Of a DNA stretch of 64,000 bases, positions 44,497-53,439 are shown piece after piece. Under the pieces are notes generated by a model. The model ran no database searches. It had not been told where the DNA came from and saw only the letters and a program-made list of their open reading frames with translations. The stretch is from Falsihalocynthiibacter arcticus (lineage in GTDB: Bacteria; Pseudomonadota; Alphaproteobacteria; Rhodobacterales; Rhodobacteraceae). Both the position numbers and the translations under genes were made by a program. Every line of letters begins with the position of its first letter. The stretch's first letter is position 1. The DNA lies in contig NZ_CP014327.1 of NCBI RefSeq assembly GCF_000812665.2, positions 1,025,001 through 1,089,000 on the forward strand, read 5' to 3'.

Positions 44497-45408
44497 ATGG
44501 GGCGCAAGCGCAAGGGTCGTGATATTTCGGGTTGGGTTGTTGTGGATAAACCCGCAGGCATTAGTTCGAGTGCCGTCGTGAACAAATTGCGCTGGGCGAT
44601 GGATGCCCAAAAGGCAGGCCACGCAGGGACGCTTGATCCCGAAGCCACTGGCGTTTTGGCGATCGCGCTCGGCGAAGCCACCAAGACCGTCCCCTACATC
44701 ACGGATGCCCTCAAGGCCTATGCGTTTACGGTTCGGTTGGGACAAGCCACAAACACCGATGATGCCGAAGGCGAGATCATCAAAGAAAGCGATACCCGGC
44801 CTGACGACGCCGCAATCAAAGAGGCGCTGTTGCCCTTTGTTGGCGAAACCATGCAGGTTCCACCAAAGTTTTCCGCTGTGAAAATTGACGGCGAGCGGGC
44901 CTATAAATTGGCGCGTGATGATGCAGAATTCGAGATCGCAGCGCGTCCCTTGTGGGTAGAGGAACTTGTTCTCGTTGACCGCCCCGATGCCGACCATGTG
45001 ACGCTTGAAATGACCTGTGGCAAAGGCGGATACGTCCGCGCCATTGCACGGGATTTGGGCGAGGCCCTCGGATGCTATGGCCACGTCCGCGACTTACGTC
45101 GCATCTGGTCGGGTCCGTTTGACGCAGAAGATGGCATTTCCGTCGCCACAATCGATGAACTGGCTAAATCTGGTAAGTTAGACACTTATATCCTACCATT
45201 AGAGACGGGTTTGACCGATCTGCCGGAGGTGAAATGCACCCCCGAAGGGGCGGCGCGTTTGCGCAATGGCAATCCCGGAATGGTTCTGGCTGCGACTGTG
45301 GAATATGGCGACGAATGCTGGGCGTCTTTTGAGGGCAAAGCTGTTGCCGTTGGGCGCTACAAAGCGGGTGAACTGCACCCAAGTCGCGTCTTTAACCTGC
45401 CACAATGA
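44497..45408 (+). CDS. truB: tRNA pseudouridine-55 synthase
   Basis: Makes the universal pseudouridine in the T-loop of tRNA. The 303-residue protein has [14 protein letters not shown], the catalytic [11 protein letters not shown] (Asp47), [28 protein letters not shown] and [16 protein letters not shown]. The C-terminal PUA-like part is shortened. The stop overlaps the next start by 4 bases. Confidence 0.97.
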   Translation: MGRKRKGRDISGWVVVDKPAGISSSAVVNKLRWAMDAQKAGHAGTLDPEATGVLAIALGEATKTVPYITDALKAYAFTVRLGQATNTDDAEGEIIKESDTRPDDAAIKEALLPFVGETMQVPPKFSAVKIDGERAYKLARDDAEFEIAARPLWVEELVLVDRPDADHVTLEMTCGKGGYVRAIARDLGEALGCYGHVRDLRRIWSGPFDAEDGISVATIDELAKSGKLDTYILPLETGLTDLPEVKCTPEGAARLRNGNPGMVLAATVEYGDECWASFEGKAVAVGRYKAGELHPSRVFNLPQ

Positions 45409-45917
45409 CACTCACACGGACACATCAAAAAGGCGATGCGTCGTCCGTGGCTGTGTATTCCGATTGCGAGGCCTATCGCTATTCCCTAACGCGCGTATGG
45501 GACGAGGCCGCCCCGCGTGTTTTCTTTATCATGCTCAATCCTTCAACCGCCACCGAAGTGCAAAACGATCCAACGGTTGAACGCTGCGAACGACGCGCAC
45601 GGGCGCTGGGGTATGGCGGGTTTCGCGTGGCCAACATTTTTGCGTGGCGCGATACGGATCCGCGCAAAATGCGGGCGGCAACCGATCCTGTTGGCCCCGA
45701 GAACGACCGCACAATTCTTGACGGATGCGCGTGGGCCGACACGATTGTCTGTGCGTGGGGCACGCATGGTGCTCACCTCAATCGAGGACCTGCCGTTGCG
45801 GAAATGCTCGAGAATCAGACCCTATTTCATTTAGCTTTGTCCAAAGCCGGACATCCCAAGCATCCCCTCTATATAGCCTACTCCGTGCAGCCAACTGTTT
45901 GGAATAGGCCGCAATAG
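45405..45917 (+). CDS. DUF1643 protein
   Basis: A 170-residue protein of unknown function with the characteristic [40 protein letters not shown] and [21 protein letters not shown]1643 proteins have a uracil-DNA-glycosylase-like look but no proven activity. Coupled to truB through an ATGA overlap. Confidence 0.85.
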   Translation: MTLTRTHQKGDASSVAVYSDCEAYRYSLTRVWDEAAPRVFFIMLNPSTATEVQNDPTVERCERRARALGYGGFRVANIFAWRDTDPRKMRAATDPVGPENDRTILDGCAWADTIVCAWGTHGAHLNRGPAVAEMLENQTLFHLALSKAGHPKHPLYIAYSVQPTVWNRPQ

Positions 45918-45983
45918 CGCGCAAAATTTCAGACACGTACCATAAGTTAACCATGCTAGCCGTTGTGATCACTCCAAAGGCTC

Positions 45984-45998
45984 TTAACATAAATTTAG
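45984..45998. promoter_or_regulatory. CtrA-like half-site pair upstream of the RTX gene
   Basis: TTAA, seven bases, TTAG, one base off the CtrA consensus TTAA-N7-TTAA, about 66 bases before the RTX start codon. CtrA controls motility and surface functions in Rhodobacterales. A single near-match can be chance. Confidence 0.3.
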
Positions 45999-46063
45999 TA
46001 TACCATCGTCTAGCCTCATCTGGGGGTTTGGTTCAATTTGAGCCGGTGTTAGAGGGTTAAATT

Positions 46064-46849
46064 ATGTTTGGTCTTATCGGCCTATTTGGTGCGCTATTCA
46101 TTGGTTTCGTAGCAGAGGGAGTAATGTCGAATAATATCGACGTGACGGACGAAGACGATTCGACCGACGATATCCCAGAATCATCAACCTCAATTGGAGG
46201 GGCCTCAAGTAATATCCTTGAGGACGACGCGGAGGGCAGTGGCAACAATACTGATGACCGGGACGATTTCCAGTTCGACGACAACGAAAACGGAACGCTT
46301 GCTGGATATGAGGGAACCGACCAGAACTCTGACGGCCAAGGAAACAGCAGCCTCTTAGGAGATGAGGGAGACAATATTCTAACTGGTGGCAATGGCGACG
46401 ACTTGGTGGAAGGTAGAAATGGAGATGATGTCTTAATTGGCGGCTTAGGCAACGATGCACTTTTCGGAAACGAAGGCGACGACCAAATTAGCGGTGTAGT
46501 TCTAAATGAAGAAACCGGAGAAGATACGGACGTGCGCGACTATTTGAACGGTAACGCTGGTGATGACTTACTTGTTCTTGGGTACGACGACATTGGTACG
46601 GGTGGCGAGGGAAATGATACCTTTGCCCTTGGCGAATGGTTTCACGAAGGTACCGCCGCAACAATCACAGATTTCAACCCAGACGAGGACACGCTTGTGG
46701 TCCACTATTCTGCGGACGACGAAATTCCAGAGGTGAGCGTTGAAACCGAAGATGGAAACAGCCTGGTCCTTTTGGACGGGGTTGTGATCGCCCGATTACT
46801 AGGAAATACCTCCTTTGATATTTCACAAATCAGCTTGATCGGCACATAG
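46064..46849 (+). CDS. Acidic RTX-type calcium-binding repeat protein with N-terminal membrane segment
   Basis: A 261-residue very acidic protein. Residues about 2-20 are hydrophobic (an anchor or uncleaved signal), then a disordered Asp/Ser/Glu-rich linker (21-95). Hemolysin-type nonapeptides follow (about 98-144: GNGDDLVEG, NGDDVLIGG, LGNDALFG, NEGDDQISG; another GNAGDDLLVLG near 163), then a C-terminal beta-rich domain beginning DFNPDEDTLVV. Such repeats fold on Ca2+ outside the cell. No type I secretion genes are adjacent, and an N-terminal hydrophobic stretch is unusual for a C-terminally signalled RTX substrate. AGAGGG precedes the ATG. Confidence 0.85.
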   Translation: MFGLIGLFGALFIGFVAEGVMSNNIDVTDEDDSTDDIPESSTSIGGASSNILEDDAEGSGNNTDDRDDFQFDDNENGTLAGYEGTDQNSDGQGNSSLLGDEGDNILTGGNGDDLVEGRNGDDVLIGGLGNDALFGNEGDDQISGVVLNEETGEDTDVRDYLNGNAGDDLLVLGYDDIGTGGEGNDTFALGEWFHEGTAATITDFNPDEDTLVVHYSADDEIPEVSVETEDGNSLVLLDGVVIARLLGNTSFDISQISLIGT

Positions 46850-47013
46850 CCGCTTTCATGCAAAACGTTTTCCCTTTCTTTCATACAAGAATCCACTTAT
46901 ACGCGCGAAATCCGGTTGCCGAATCCTTTGGGTTTTGCGGCGGATAACCTCCACGGGCTTTGCTGGACGACATCCCGGCTTGTGCCATTCACCCTTTAAT
47001 CAAGGAGACCCCG

Positions 47014-47283
47014 ATGTCGATTACTGCAGAAGACAAAGCACGCGTCATGACTGAATTCGCAACCAAAGAAGGCGACACAGGTTCGCCCGAAGTTCAGGTT
47101 GCTATCCTTACCTCGCGCATCGCGACTCTCACAGAGCACTTCAAAACCCACAAGAAAGACAACCACGGTCGTCGTGGACTTTTGAAAATGGTTGCTTTGC
47201 GTCGCAAACTTTTGGACTATCTTCGTGGCAAATCCGAAGAGCGTTACCAAGACTTGATCAAACGCCTCGGCCTACGTCGCTAA
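47014..47283 (+). CDS. rpsO: 30S ribosomal protein S15
   Basis: An 89-residue primary rRNA-binding protein; [37 protein letters not shown] and [13 protein letters not shown] are conserved. AAGGAGA lies 5 bases before the ATG at 47014, overruling an in-frame ATG at 46960. The 164 bases upstream after the RTX gene carry no further gene. A strong terminator follows. pnp, its usual neighbour, is 2.2 kb away because of inserted genes. Confidence 0.97.
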   Translation: MSITAEDKARVMTEFATKEGDTGSPEVQVAILTSRIATLTEHFKTHKKDNHGRRGLLKMVALRRKLLDYLRGKSEERYQDLIKRLGLRR

Positions 47284-47304
47284 TAGCGTCCTAAACCGAA
47301 TTCA

Positions 47305-47344
47305 AAGAACGCCCGCGCATTGTGTCGCGGGCGTTCTTCGTTTT
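47305..47344 (+). terminator. Rho-independent terminator of rpsO
   Basis: A perfect 13-bp stem, AAGAACGCCCGCG and CGCGGGCGTTCTT, with an 8-base loop, followed by CGTTTT. The U-tract is short but the stem is very stable. Confidence 0.85.
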
Positions 47345-47440
47345 GGAGGGTTGATTGCTTGGCGCCCCAATCAGAAATACGCGCGCATAGATAGAGAATT
47401 TTGCAGCACATTCTTCCAATGACCGCTCTGCGGTGCGGTT

Positions 47441-48601
47441 TCAACGGGTCGACGCAACACATGCCTCAAATTTCTCTGCTGGCGTTTGATATTGCAAGGT
47501 CTTTCTCGGTCGCTCGTTAAGCTGGCGTGCGACAGCGCTGAGTTTGGCTTGGCTAAATCCGGATATATCAGTGCCTTTGGGGAAGTACTGACGCAGAATG
47601 CGGTTGGTATTTTCATTGCTCCCGCGTTGCCACGGAGACTGAGGATCGCAAAAATAGACATCGATATTCGTGGCTATGGTAAATTTTCGATGCCCCGCCA
47701 TTTCTGACCCGCGATCCCAAGTCAGGGATTTATAGAGCTCCTTGGTTAGTTTTCGTGCTTGTTTGATCAGGGCTGTTGTCACGCTCTGGGTGTCTTTGTT
47801 CGCGACTTTGGCCAGCATCACGAAACGGGAATGACGCTCAACCAAGGTGGCGATGTAGCTGTTGTTGGATCCTGCGATCAAATCGCCCTCCCAATGGCCC
47901 GGAACGGCACGATCTTCGACCTCAGGAGGGCGTTCGCTTATCGAAACAGCATTCTTGATTTTGCGCAATTCAAGGCTCTTTTGAGTGGCGTGCCTTGAGC
48001 GTCGGGTCGCACGTGGGCTGCGCAGGCATTCCTGCAATTCCTTCTTCAAAACCCCTCGGGTTTGGACATAGAGGCTGCGATATATCGTTTCGTGTGACAC
48101 GCGATTTTGCTCTTCATCAGGATATCTGTGTTTGAGCCACCCAGTGATTTGCTGTGGTGACCATTTCCGACACAGCTTTCGCGCTATCAGCTGGCACAAA
48201 GGATCGTTGAACGAGAGCTTACACAACTTGGGTCGCGTTGCGCAGTCCCAGGCGCGTTGGTCCGAGCGTGCTGCGCGATAGGCTTGGCGCCCGCCGTTCC
48301 TGCGAACCTCTCGGCTGATCGTTGAAGGGGACCGATTCAGGTTTTGTGCGATTGAACGAAATGACCGTTTTGTGACAAGCCCACGGGAAATCTCTTCCCG
48401 TTCATTGAGGCTCAAAGCATGCCGCGACCGCGTGCGATCAGCGGGGCGGATCCCACCGGTTCGCGCAAAATGAGGGAAAATCGACGAAGACGCACGATTG
48501 AAGTGACGGCCAATAGAGCTCATTGAATCTCCGCGTTGCCACCGAGCCCACATCTCGGACTTCTGTTTGTCCATATAAAACGTCCGTGTGCGATACTTCA
48601 T
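47441..48601 (-). CDS. IS30-family transposase
   Basis: DDE transposase of about 386 residues. Two N-terminal helix-turn-helix regions are visible (SSIGRHFNRASSSIF and RSIAQNLNRSPSTISREVRR). The catalytic triad is D240 (GHWEGDLIAG), D296 (LTWDRGSE) and E330 (RGSNENTNR), followed by the IS30-typical LNERPRKTLQYQTPAEKF. The frame is intact, so it may be active. The start is taken at the ATG at 48601 (MKYRTRTF, as in related elements); ATGs at 48610 and 48565 are alternatives. Confidence 0.92.
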   Translation of the reverse strand: MKYRTRTFYMDKQKSEMWARWQRGDSMSSIGRHFNRASSSIFPHFARTGGIRPADRTRSRHALSLNEREEISRGLVTKRSFRSIAQNLNRSPSTISREVRRNGGRQAYRAARSDQRAWDCATRPKLCKLSFNDPLCQLIARKLCRKWSPQQITGWLKHRYPDEEQNRVSHETIYRSLYVQTRGVLKKELQECLRSPRATRRSRHATQKSLELRKIKNAVSISERPPEVEDRAVPGHWEGDLIAGSNNSYIATLVERHSRFVMLAKVANKDTQSVTTALIKQARKLTKELYKSLTWDRGSEMAGHRKFTIATNIDVYFCDPQSPWQRGSNENTNRILRQYFPKGTDISGFSQAKLSAVARQLNERPRKTLQYQTPAEKFEACVASTR

Positions 48602-48610
48602 GATAAACAC
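47441..48610 (-). mobile_element. IS30-family insertion element (ends not resolved)
   Basis: The element contains one transposase gene. I could not identify matching terminal inverted repeats or a target duplication: the low end should lie between the rpsO terminator (47344) and 47440, the high end near 48610-48660. The high end is cramped because the next gene starts at 48626, so this side may be truncated. Confidence 0.75.
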
Positions 48611-48625
48611 TCAGGAGAATTGAAA

Positions 48626-49159
48626 ATGACAACAGGTCATATGTTTATGGCGATGAGTCTCGATGGATTTGTGGCGCGCGAAAACTTTGGTCTTGATTGG
48701 TTGATGAAGCAGAAAACCGATGGTGAAGAACATGGCAATGCTGAGTTCATGGAAACAGTCGATGGGCTGGTGATGGGGAGTGGTTCCTTTCGGACTATTC
48801 AGTCCCTTGGTGTTTGGCCCTACGAAAAGCCGGTTGTCGTACTGAGCAAGACAATGAAGCCAGACGATATTCCCGAAGAACTTCGTAAAACGGTTACCGT
48901 CAGTGCGCTTGCCCCTCGCCAACTTATGGTATCCCTATCAGAACAAGGCTGGAAGCGTGCCTATATCGACGGGGGTAAAATTATCCAAAGCTTCATGCGA
49001 GAGGGATTGATTGCTGTTATGACAGTGACGATTGTTCCTATCCTAATTGGGGAGGGCAAACGGATGTTCGGAGCATTGGATGCCGATATTGACCTCCGAC
49101 TTTTAGATTCAATGTCATTTCCATCTGGTTTGATAACGTCGAGATACGAGGTACTTTAG
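48626..49159 (+). CDS. Dihydrofolate reductase / RibD C-terminal family protein
   Basis: A 177-residue protein of the DHFR-like fold related to the RibD reductase domain: MFMAMSLDGFVARENFGLDW at the N-terminus, GLVMGSGSFRTI, KPVVVLSKTM, AYIDGGKIIQSFM and VPILIGEGKRMFG. Members are poorly characterised NADPH-dependent reductases rather than proven folate enzymes. AGGAGA lies 8 bases before the ATG. The ribosome site begins only 12 bases from the transposase start codon on the opposite strand. Its promoter must therefore lie in or beside the insertion element. Confidence 0.88.
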   Translation: MTTGHMFMAMSLDGFVARENFGLDWLMKQKTDGEEHGNAEFMETVDGLVMGSGSFRTIQSLGVWPYEKPVVVLSKTMKPDDIPEELRKTVTVSALAPRQLMVSLSEQGWKRAYIDGGKIIQSFMREGLIAVMTVTIVPILIGEGKRMFGALDADIDLRLLDSMSFPSGLITSRYEVL

Positions 49160-49391
49160 GACTCCATCAGACCGTTCCGTTCATAACAAAAGCCTTCACG
49201 ACTGGCCAAAATCCGCCGCCTTCCCACCTCACGGCTAGGTTCTGTCCTCTCAGTTGTCTCAAAAACAGAATTCCTGTTCCCAAACGCCCTATTTTCCTGT
49301 ATGCGCCGTGCATCTGAGACGTGGCTCCCTGACTCCGGCGCCGTGAAAGAAATGATAAGGGAGTCGGCGGCAATGCGGCCGCCATTGAAAC

Positions 49392-49420
49392 GGGAGACTG
49401 GGAACGCCCAGCATGCTCCC
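49392..49420 (+). promoter_or_regulatory. Hairpin in the pnp leader
   Basis: A bipartite stem 17 bases before the pnp start codon: inner CTGGG-AACG-CCCAG, outer GGGAG with CTCCC, with a one-base and a four-base bulge. A longer-range GTCTCA/TGAGAC pair lies upstream (49256-49320). In E. coli a leader stem-loop is the target of RNase III and PNPase autoregulation. The rest of the 277-base gap has no gene. Confidence 0.45.
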
Positions 49421-49436
49421 TATTAGGAAACGATGA

Positions 49437-51569
49437 ATGTTTACTGAAACTAAGAAATCCATGGAGTGGGGCGATGAAACGCTCACACTCGAAACGGGTA
49501 AAGTTGCCCGCCAAGCCGATGGTTCGGTTATCGCCACTTTGGGCGAGACCTCGGTTATGGCCAACGTTACTTTTGCTAAAACGCAAAAGCCGGGTCAAGA
49601 CTTCTTCCCTTTGACTGTTCACTACGGTGAAAAATATTATGCCGCTGGTAAAGTTCCAGGTGGCTTTTTCAAACGCGAAGCGCGTCCTACGGAAAAAGAG
49701 ACACTAACAAGCCGTCTTATTGACCGTCCGATCCGCCCTTTGTTTGTTCCAGGCTTCAAAAACGAAGTTCTGTTGATCTGTACAGTTCTGTCGCACGACC
49801 TTGTTAACGACCCTGATGTTGTTGCAATGATCGCGGCTTCCGCTGCTTTGACAATCTCTGGCGCTCCTTTCATGGGCCCGATTGCTGCTGCTCGCGTTGG
49901 CTTTGTGGACGGCGAATACACGCTGAACCCATCCTGTGACGACATGCACCAGCTTCGCAACAACCCCGAGCAGCGCCTCGACCTTGTTGTAGCCGGTACA
50001 AAAGACGCCGTGATGATGGTTGAATCCGAAGCATATGAGCTTTCAGAAGCTGAAATGCTCGGCGCGGTTAAATTCGCCCACGACGCTTTCCAACCTGTGA
50101 TCGACTTGATCATTGAATTGGCCGAAGACTGTGCGAAACCACCGTTCGACTTCCAAGCACCAGACTACTCCGATCTGTTCAATGCTGCGATGGCGGCTGG
50201 CGAAACGCAAATGCGTGCTGCCTATGCAATCACCGACAAGCAAGAGCGTACAACCGCGGTTGCTGCTGCACGTGATGTGATCAAAGCTGCCCTCACTGAG
50301 GAACAACTTGCAGACGAGAACCTCGGTTCCGCTCTCAAGAAAGTTGAAAGCAAGATCCTTCGTGGTGACGTTGTTAAAACGGGCCGTCGTATCGATGGCC
50401 GCGACACAACAACCGTACGTCCAATCGTTTCCGAAACTGGCTTCCTTCCACGTACACACGGCTCCGCGCTGTTCACACGTGGCGAAACTCAGGGCCTCGT
50501 TGTAACGACATTGGGCACCGGCGACGACGAGCAAATGATCGACGCGCTGACTGGCACATACCGTTCCAACTTTATCCTGCACTACAACTTCCCTCCCTAC
50601 TCCGTAGGCGAAGTTGGTCGCTTTGGCTTCACTGGCCGTCGCGAAATTGGTCACGGAAAATTGGCTTGGCGTGCGCTTCAGGCAGTTCTACCGGCTCCAA
50701 CTGATTTCCCATATACCCTGCGCGTTGTATCCGAGATCACTGAGTCCAACGGTTCCTCTTCGATGGCTTCCGTTTGTGGCGGCTCCTTGTCGATGATGGA
50801 CGCGGGCGTTCCATTGAAAGCAGCGGTTGCTGGTGTTGCAATGGGCCTGATCCTTGAAGAAGATGGCTCCTACGCGATCCTTACCGACATCCTCGGCGAC
50901 GAAGATCACCTTGGCGACATGGACTTCAAAGTTGCGGGTACTGAAGCTGGGATTACCTCCCTGCAGATGGACATCAAAATCGCAGGCATCACACCAGAAA
51001 TCATGGAAAAAGCCTTGGCTCAAGCCAAAGACGGCCGCATCCATATCCTTGGTGAAATGTCCAAAGCTTTGACAGAAGCCAGCGAATTCTCGGCACACGC
51101 ACCGCGCATCGAGACTATGCAGGTTCCAACAGACAAAATCCGCGAAGTGATTGGTTCTGGTGGTAAAGTGATCCGTGAAATCGTTGAAATGTCTGGCGCA
51201 AAAGTCGACATCAACGACGATGGCGTCATCAAGATCGCATCCGCAAACGCGGAAGCCATCAAAAAAGCCTACGACATGATCTACTCAATCGTTGCAGAGC
51301 CTGAAACTGGCTCTGTTTATAACGGTAAAGTTGTGAAAATCGTCGACTTTGGCGCTTTTGTGAACTTCTTTGGCAAGCGCGATGGTCTGGTACACGTTTC
51401 TCAAATCGAGAACCGTCGCTTGAATCACCCATCTGACGTTCTCAAAGAAGGCCAAGACGTGAAAGTTAAGCTTTTGGGCTTTGACGAACGCGGCAAAGTT
51501 CGCCTGTCGATGAAAGTTGTCGATCAGGAAACTGGCGCAGAGATCGTAGAAGAGAAAAGCGAAGGTTAA
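49437..51569 (+). CDS. pnp: Polyribonucleotide nucleotidyltransferase (PNPase)
   Basis: Phosphorolytic 3'-5' exoribonuclease of the RNA degradosome, 710 residues. Two RNase PH-like domains: first with [15 protein letters not shown], second with [34 protein letters not shown] and [18 protein letters not shown]. Then a KH domain ([17 protein letters not shown]) and S1 domain ([21 protein letters not shown]). Codon usage looks more biased than in neighbours, as expected of a highly expressed gene. AGGAAA precedes the ATG. Confidence 0.98.
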   Translation: MFTETKKSMEWGDETLTLETGKVARQADGSVIATLGETSVMANVTFAKTQKPGQDFFPLTVHYGEKYYAAGKVPGGFFKREARPTEKETLTSRLIDRPIRPLFVPGFKNEVLLICTVLSHDLVNDPDVVAMIAASAALTISGAPFMGPIAAARVGFVDGEYTLNPSCDDMHQLRNNPEQRLDLVVAGTKDAVMMVESEAYELSEAEMLGAVKFAHDAFQPVIDLIIELAEDCAKPPFDFQAPDYSDLFNAAMAAGETQMRAAYAITDKQERTTAVAAARDVIKAALTEEQLADENLGSALKKVESKILRGDVVKTGRRIDGRDTTTVRPIVSETGFLPRTHGSALFTRGETQGLVVTTLGTGDDEQMIDALTGTYRSNFILHYNFPPYSVGEVGRFGFTGRREIGHGKLAWRALQAVLPAPTDFPYTLRVVSEITESNGSSSMASVCGGSLSMMDAGVPLKAAVAGVAMGLILEEDGSYAILTDILGDEDHLGDMDFKVAGTEAGITSLQMDIKIAGITPEIMEKALAQAKDGRIHILGEMSKALTEASEFSAHAPRIETMQVPTDKIREVIGSGGKVIREIVEMSGAKVDINDDGVIKIASANAEAIKKAYDMIYSIVAEPETGSVYNGKVVKIVDFGAFVNFFGKRDGLVHVSQIENRRLNHPSDVLKEGQDVKVKLLGFDERGKVRLSMKVVDQETGAEIVEEKSEG

Positions 51570-51591
51570 ACTTCCCTCTTTCGCAAAATAG

Positions 51592-51624
51592 AAAAGGCCC
51601 CAGAGCAATCTGGGGCCTTTTTTG
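51592..51624. terminator. Bidirectional terminator between pnp and the peroxiredoxin gene
   Basis: A perfect 13-bp stem, AAAAGGCCCCAGA/TCTGGGGCCTTTT, with a GCAA loop. T-run in the pnp direction, A-run giving U on the opposite strand. Confidence 0.93.
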
Positions 51625-51644
51625 TTTCTCGATAAAGCGCGTTC

Positions 51645-52298
51645 TTATTTTGGCAGTTGCGCGGTACGAAGATAGGGGAAGTGTGTTGTGAATTCACCAA
51701 ATTTAGCTTTGGCATCCGCATCACTTACGGCAACCGGAATGACAACATCGCCGCCCGGTGTCCAGTTGGCTGGCAATGCTACGCCGTGGCCCGCCGCCGT
51801 TTGCAACGCATCAAGTGCGCGCAGGACTTCCGCAAAGTTGCGGCCAACGTTCATTGGGTAAGTCATGGACAACAGAAGCTTCTTGTCGGGAGAAATGATG
51901 AAGACAGAGCGCACTGTCTGGCTATCCGCAGGGGTGCGGCCATCGGGTAAATAAGCTTCAGCGGGCAACATGTCGAAAGCTTTGGAAACGGCCAAACCTT
52001 CGTCAGCAATAATTGGGAATCCTGCTGATACGCCAGCGTATTTGGAAATGTCGTTCTTCCACTTCTTGTGGTCTTCGACACCATCCACGGAAACACCAAT
52101 CACCTTGGTATTGCGCGCGGCCCATTCGTCGGCCAATTGCGCAACTGCGCCGAATTCGGTCGTGCAAACGGGGGTGAAATCTTTCGGGTGGCTAAACAAG
52201 ATAGCGTAAGAATCGCCAATCCAATCGTGGAATGTAATCTCGCCGTCGCTGGTTTGAGCCGTAAAATCTGGAACAATATCGTTAATGCGAAGTGCCAT
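51645..52298 (-). CDS. 1-Cys peroxiredoxin (Prx6 type)
   Basis: Thiol peroxidase of 217 residues that reduces H2O2 and organic hydroperoxides. The peroxidatic Cys45 is in HPKDFTPVCTTEFG and is the only cysteine in the protein, so it must use an external thiol for recycling. The long C-terminal arm (ALPANWTPGGDVVIP) is typical of Prx6. AGGAGA precedes the ATG. Confidence 0.94.
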   Translation of the reverse strand: MALRINDIVPDFTAQTSDGEITFHDWIGDSYAILFSHPKDFTPVCTTEFGAVAQLADEWAARNTKVIGVSVDGVEDHKKWKNDISKYAGVSAGFPIIADEGLAVSKAFDMLPAEAYLPDGRTPADSQTVRSVFIISPDKKLLLSMTYPMNVGRNFAEVLRALDALQTAAGHGVALPANWTPGGDVVIPVAVSDADAKAKFGEFTTHFPYLRTAQLPK

Positions 52299-52378
52299 GT
52301 GGGTCTCCTGTTAAATTGTTGTTAGTTAATATATAAGGGCGCAAACCCAAGAGTTCTATGGGGGCGCCCAGTCGTTTC

Positions 52379-53026
52379 TTAAAATGGACAAACAGCCCGA
52401 AATCGTTGGCCTTGTCCGCCTTCGGGGTGGCGCAAACGCAACTCTTCTGCGTGCAACATCATGCGGGGCGCATCGCGGGCTTCCACTGTTGCATAAAACG
52501 GATCACCCAAAATTGGATGGCCGATTGCCAACATATGCACCCGGAGTTGGTGGCTGCGGCCCGTTTTCGGAAACAAGCGAACGCGCGTTGCGATTTCTTC
52601 GTATTTCACGACTTTCCAGTCCGTGATGGCCTGCTTGCCCGTTTCATAATTCACGTGCTGAAGGGGACGATTTGGCCAATCCACAATTAGCGGTAAATCC
52701 ACGGTTCCGGTTTTTTCCTTCATAAGCCCAAAGACGCGGGCCACGTAGGTTTTCTTGGTTTGCCGCTTTTCGAACTGCAGGCCTATATGGCGTTGCGCGT
52801 GACGCGTCAGTGCAAAGACCATAACCCCCGAAGTATCACGGTCTAGGCGATGGATCAAAAGGGCATCCGCAAAGGCCGCCTGTACCCTCGCAATAAGACA
52901 GTCGGCCAAATGCTCGCCCTTGCCTGGTACAGACAGCAAGCCTGCGGGTTTGTTCACCACAATCAGTTGGTGGTCAAGATGAAGGACATCTAGTGGGTCT
53001 TGGGGCGGATTATATGCATCACTCAT
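52379..53026 (-). CDS. RluA-family pseudouridine synthase
   Basis: RNA pseudouridine synthase of 215 residues, the compact form without an S4 domain. LIVVNKPAGLLSVPG begins the fold, the catalytic Asp62 is in HRLDRDTSGVMVFAL, and GRSHQLRVHMLAIGHPILGD closes it. The size fits RluA-like enzymes modifying 23S rRNA or tRNA; the exact target cannot be assigned. Confidence 0.9.
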   Translation of the reverse strand: MSDAYNPPQDPLDVLHLDHQLIVVNKPAGLLSVPGKGEHLADCLIARVQAAFADALLIHRLDRDTSGVMVFALTRHAQRHIGLQFEKRQTKKTYVARVFGLMKEKTGTVDLPLIVDWPNRPLQHVNYETGKQAITDWKVVKYEEIATRVRLFPKTGRSHQLRVHMLAIGHPILGDPFYATVEARDAPRMMLHAEELRLRHPEGGQGQRFRAVCPF

Positions 53027-53047
53027 GAGGGGGTGATAGCGGGAAAT

Positions 53048-53428
53048 CTAGTACTTGGCCAGTTGTTCAGGACCTTCTTCGATTTCGTAATAGTCGCCCT
53101 TGTCCTCGGTAAAAATATGGGTTTTGATTTTGAAGTCGGTAGGAGCTTCTAATGCGCCCGCGCCAATGGAAATTGTATCTTCCCCCTCCATTTTCCAAAA
53201 CAAGGAACTACCGCATTTATTGCAAAAACCGCGTTGCGCATAATCGGAGGATCGATACCAAGCAAGGCTGGAGTCGGAGTGAACTTTGAGCTTGTCGAAT
53301 GGTACCGCCGTGGCCGCCCGGTAATGCCCCGATGTTTTGCGGCATTGGCTACAATGACACGCGATTGGATCGCGCATTTCACCCTCGAGTTCAAACGAAA
53401 CACCGCCGCATAAACAACTTCCCCGCAT
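53048..53428 (-). CDS. GFA-family (glutathione-dependent formaldehyde-activating-like) zinc protein
   Basis: A 126-residue beta protein with the Mss4-like zinc sites: CLCGGVSFE, CHCSQCRKTSG and GFCNKCGSSLFW. Homologues are called formaldehyde-activating, but few have a proven activity. GAGGAGA before the ATG at 53428 sets the start. It lies 11 bases after the msrC stop in the same run of genes. Confidence 0.88.
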   Translation of the reverse strand: MRGSCLCGGVSFELEGEMRDPIACHCSQCRKTSGHYRAATAVPFDKLKVHSDSSLAWYRSSDYAQRGFCNKCGSSLFWKMEGEDTISIGAGALEAPTDFKIKTHIFTEDKGDYYEIEEGPEQLAKY

Positions 53429-53439
53429 GGAATCTCTCC

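Noticed and set aside
44541-44549. Second perfect DnaA-box 9-mer
   Set aside because: It falls in the conserved VVDKPAG codons of truB, so it is explained by coding constraint.
46098-46460. Long minus-strand frame opposite the RTX gene
   Set aside because: It is a mirror of the repetitive Asp/Gly codons; low-complexity product without a ribosome site.
47345-48660. Terminal inverted repeats of the IS30 element
   Set aside because: I compared both flanks by eye and found only short partial matches with inconsistent spacing, so no ends are claimed.
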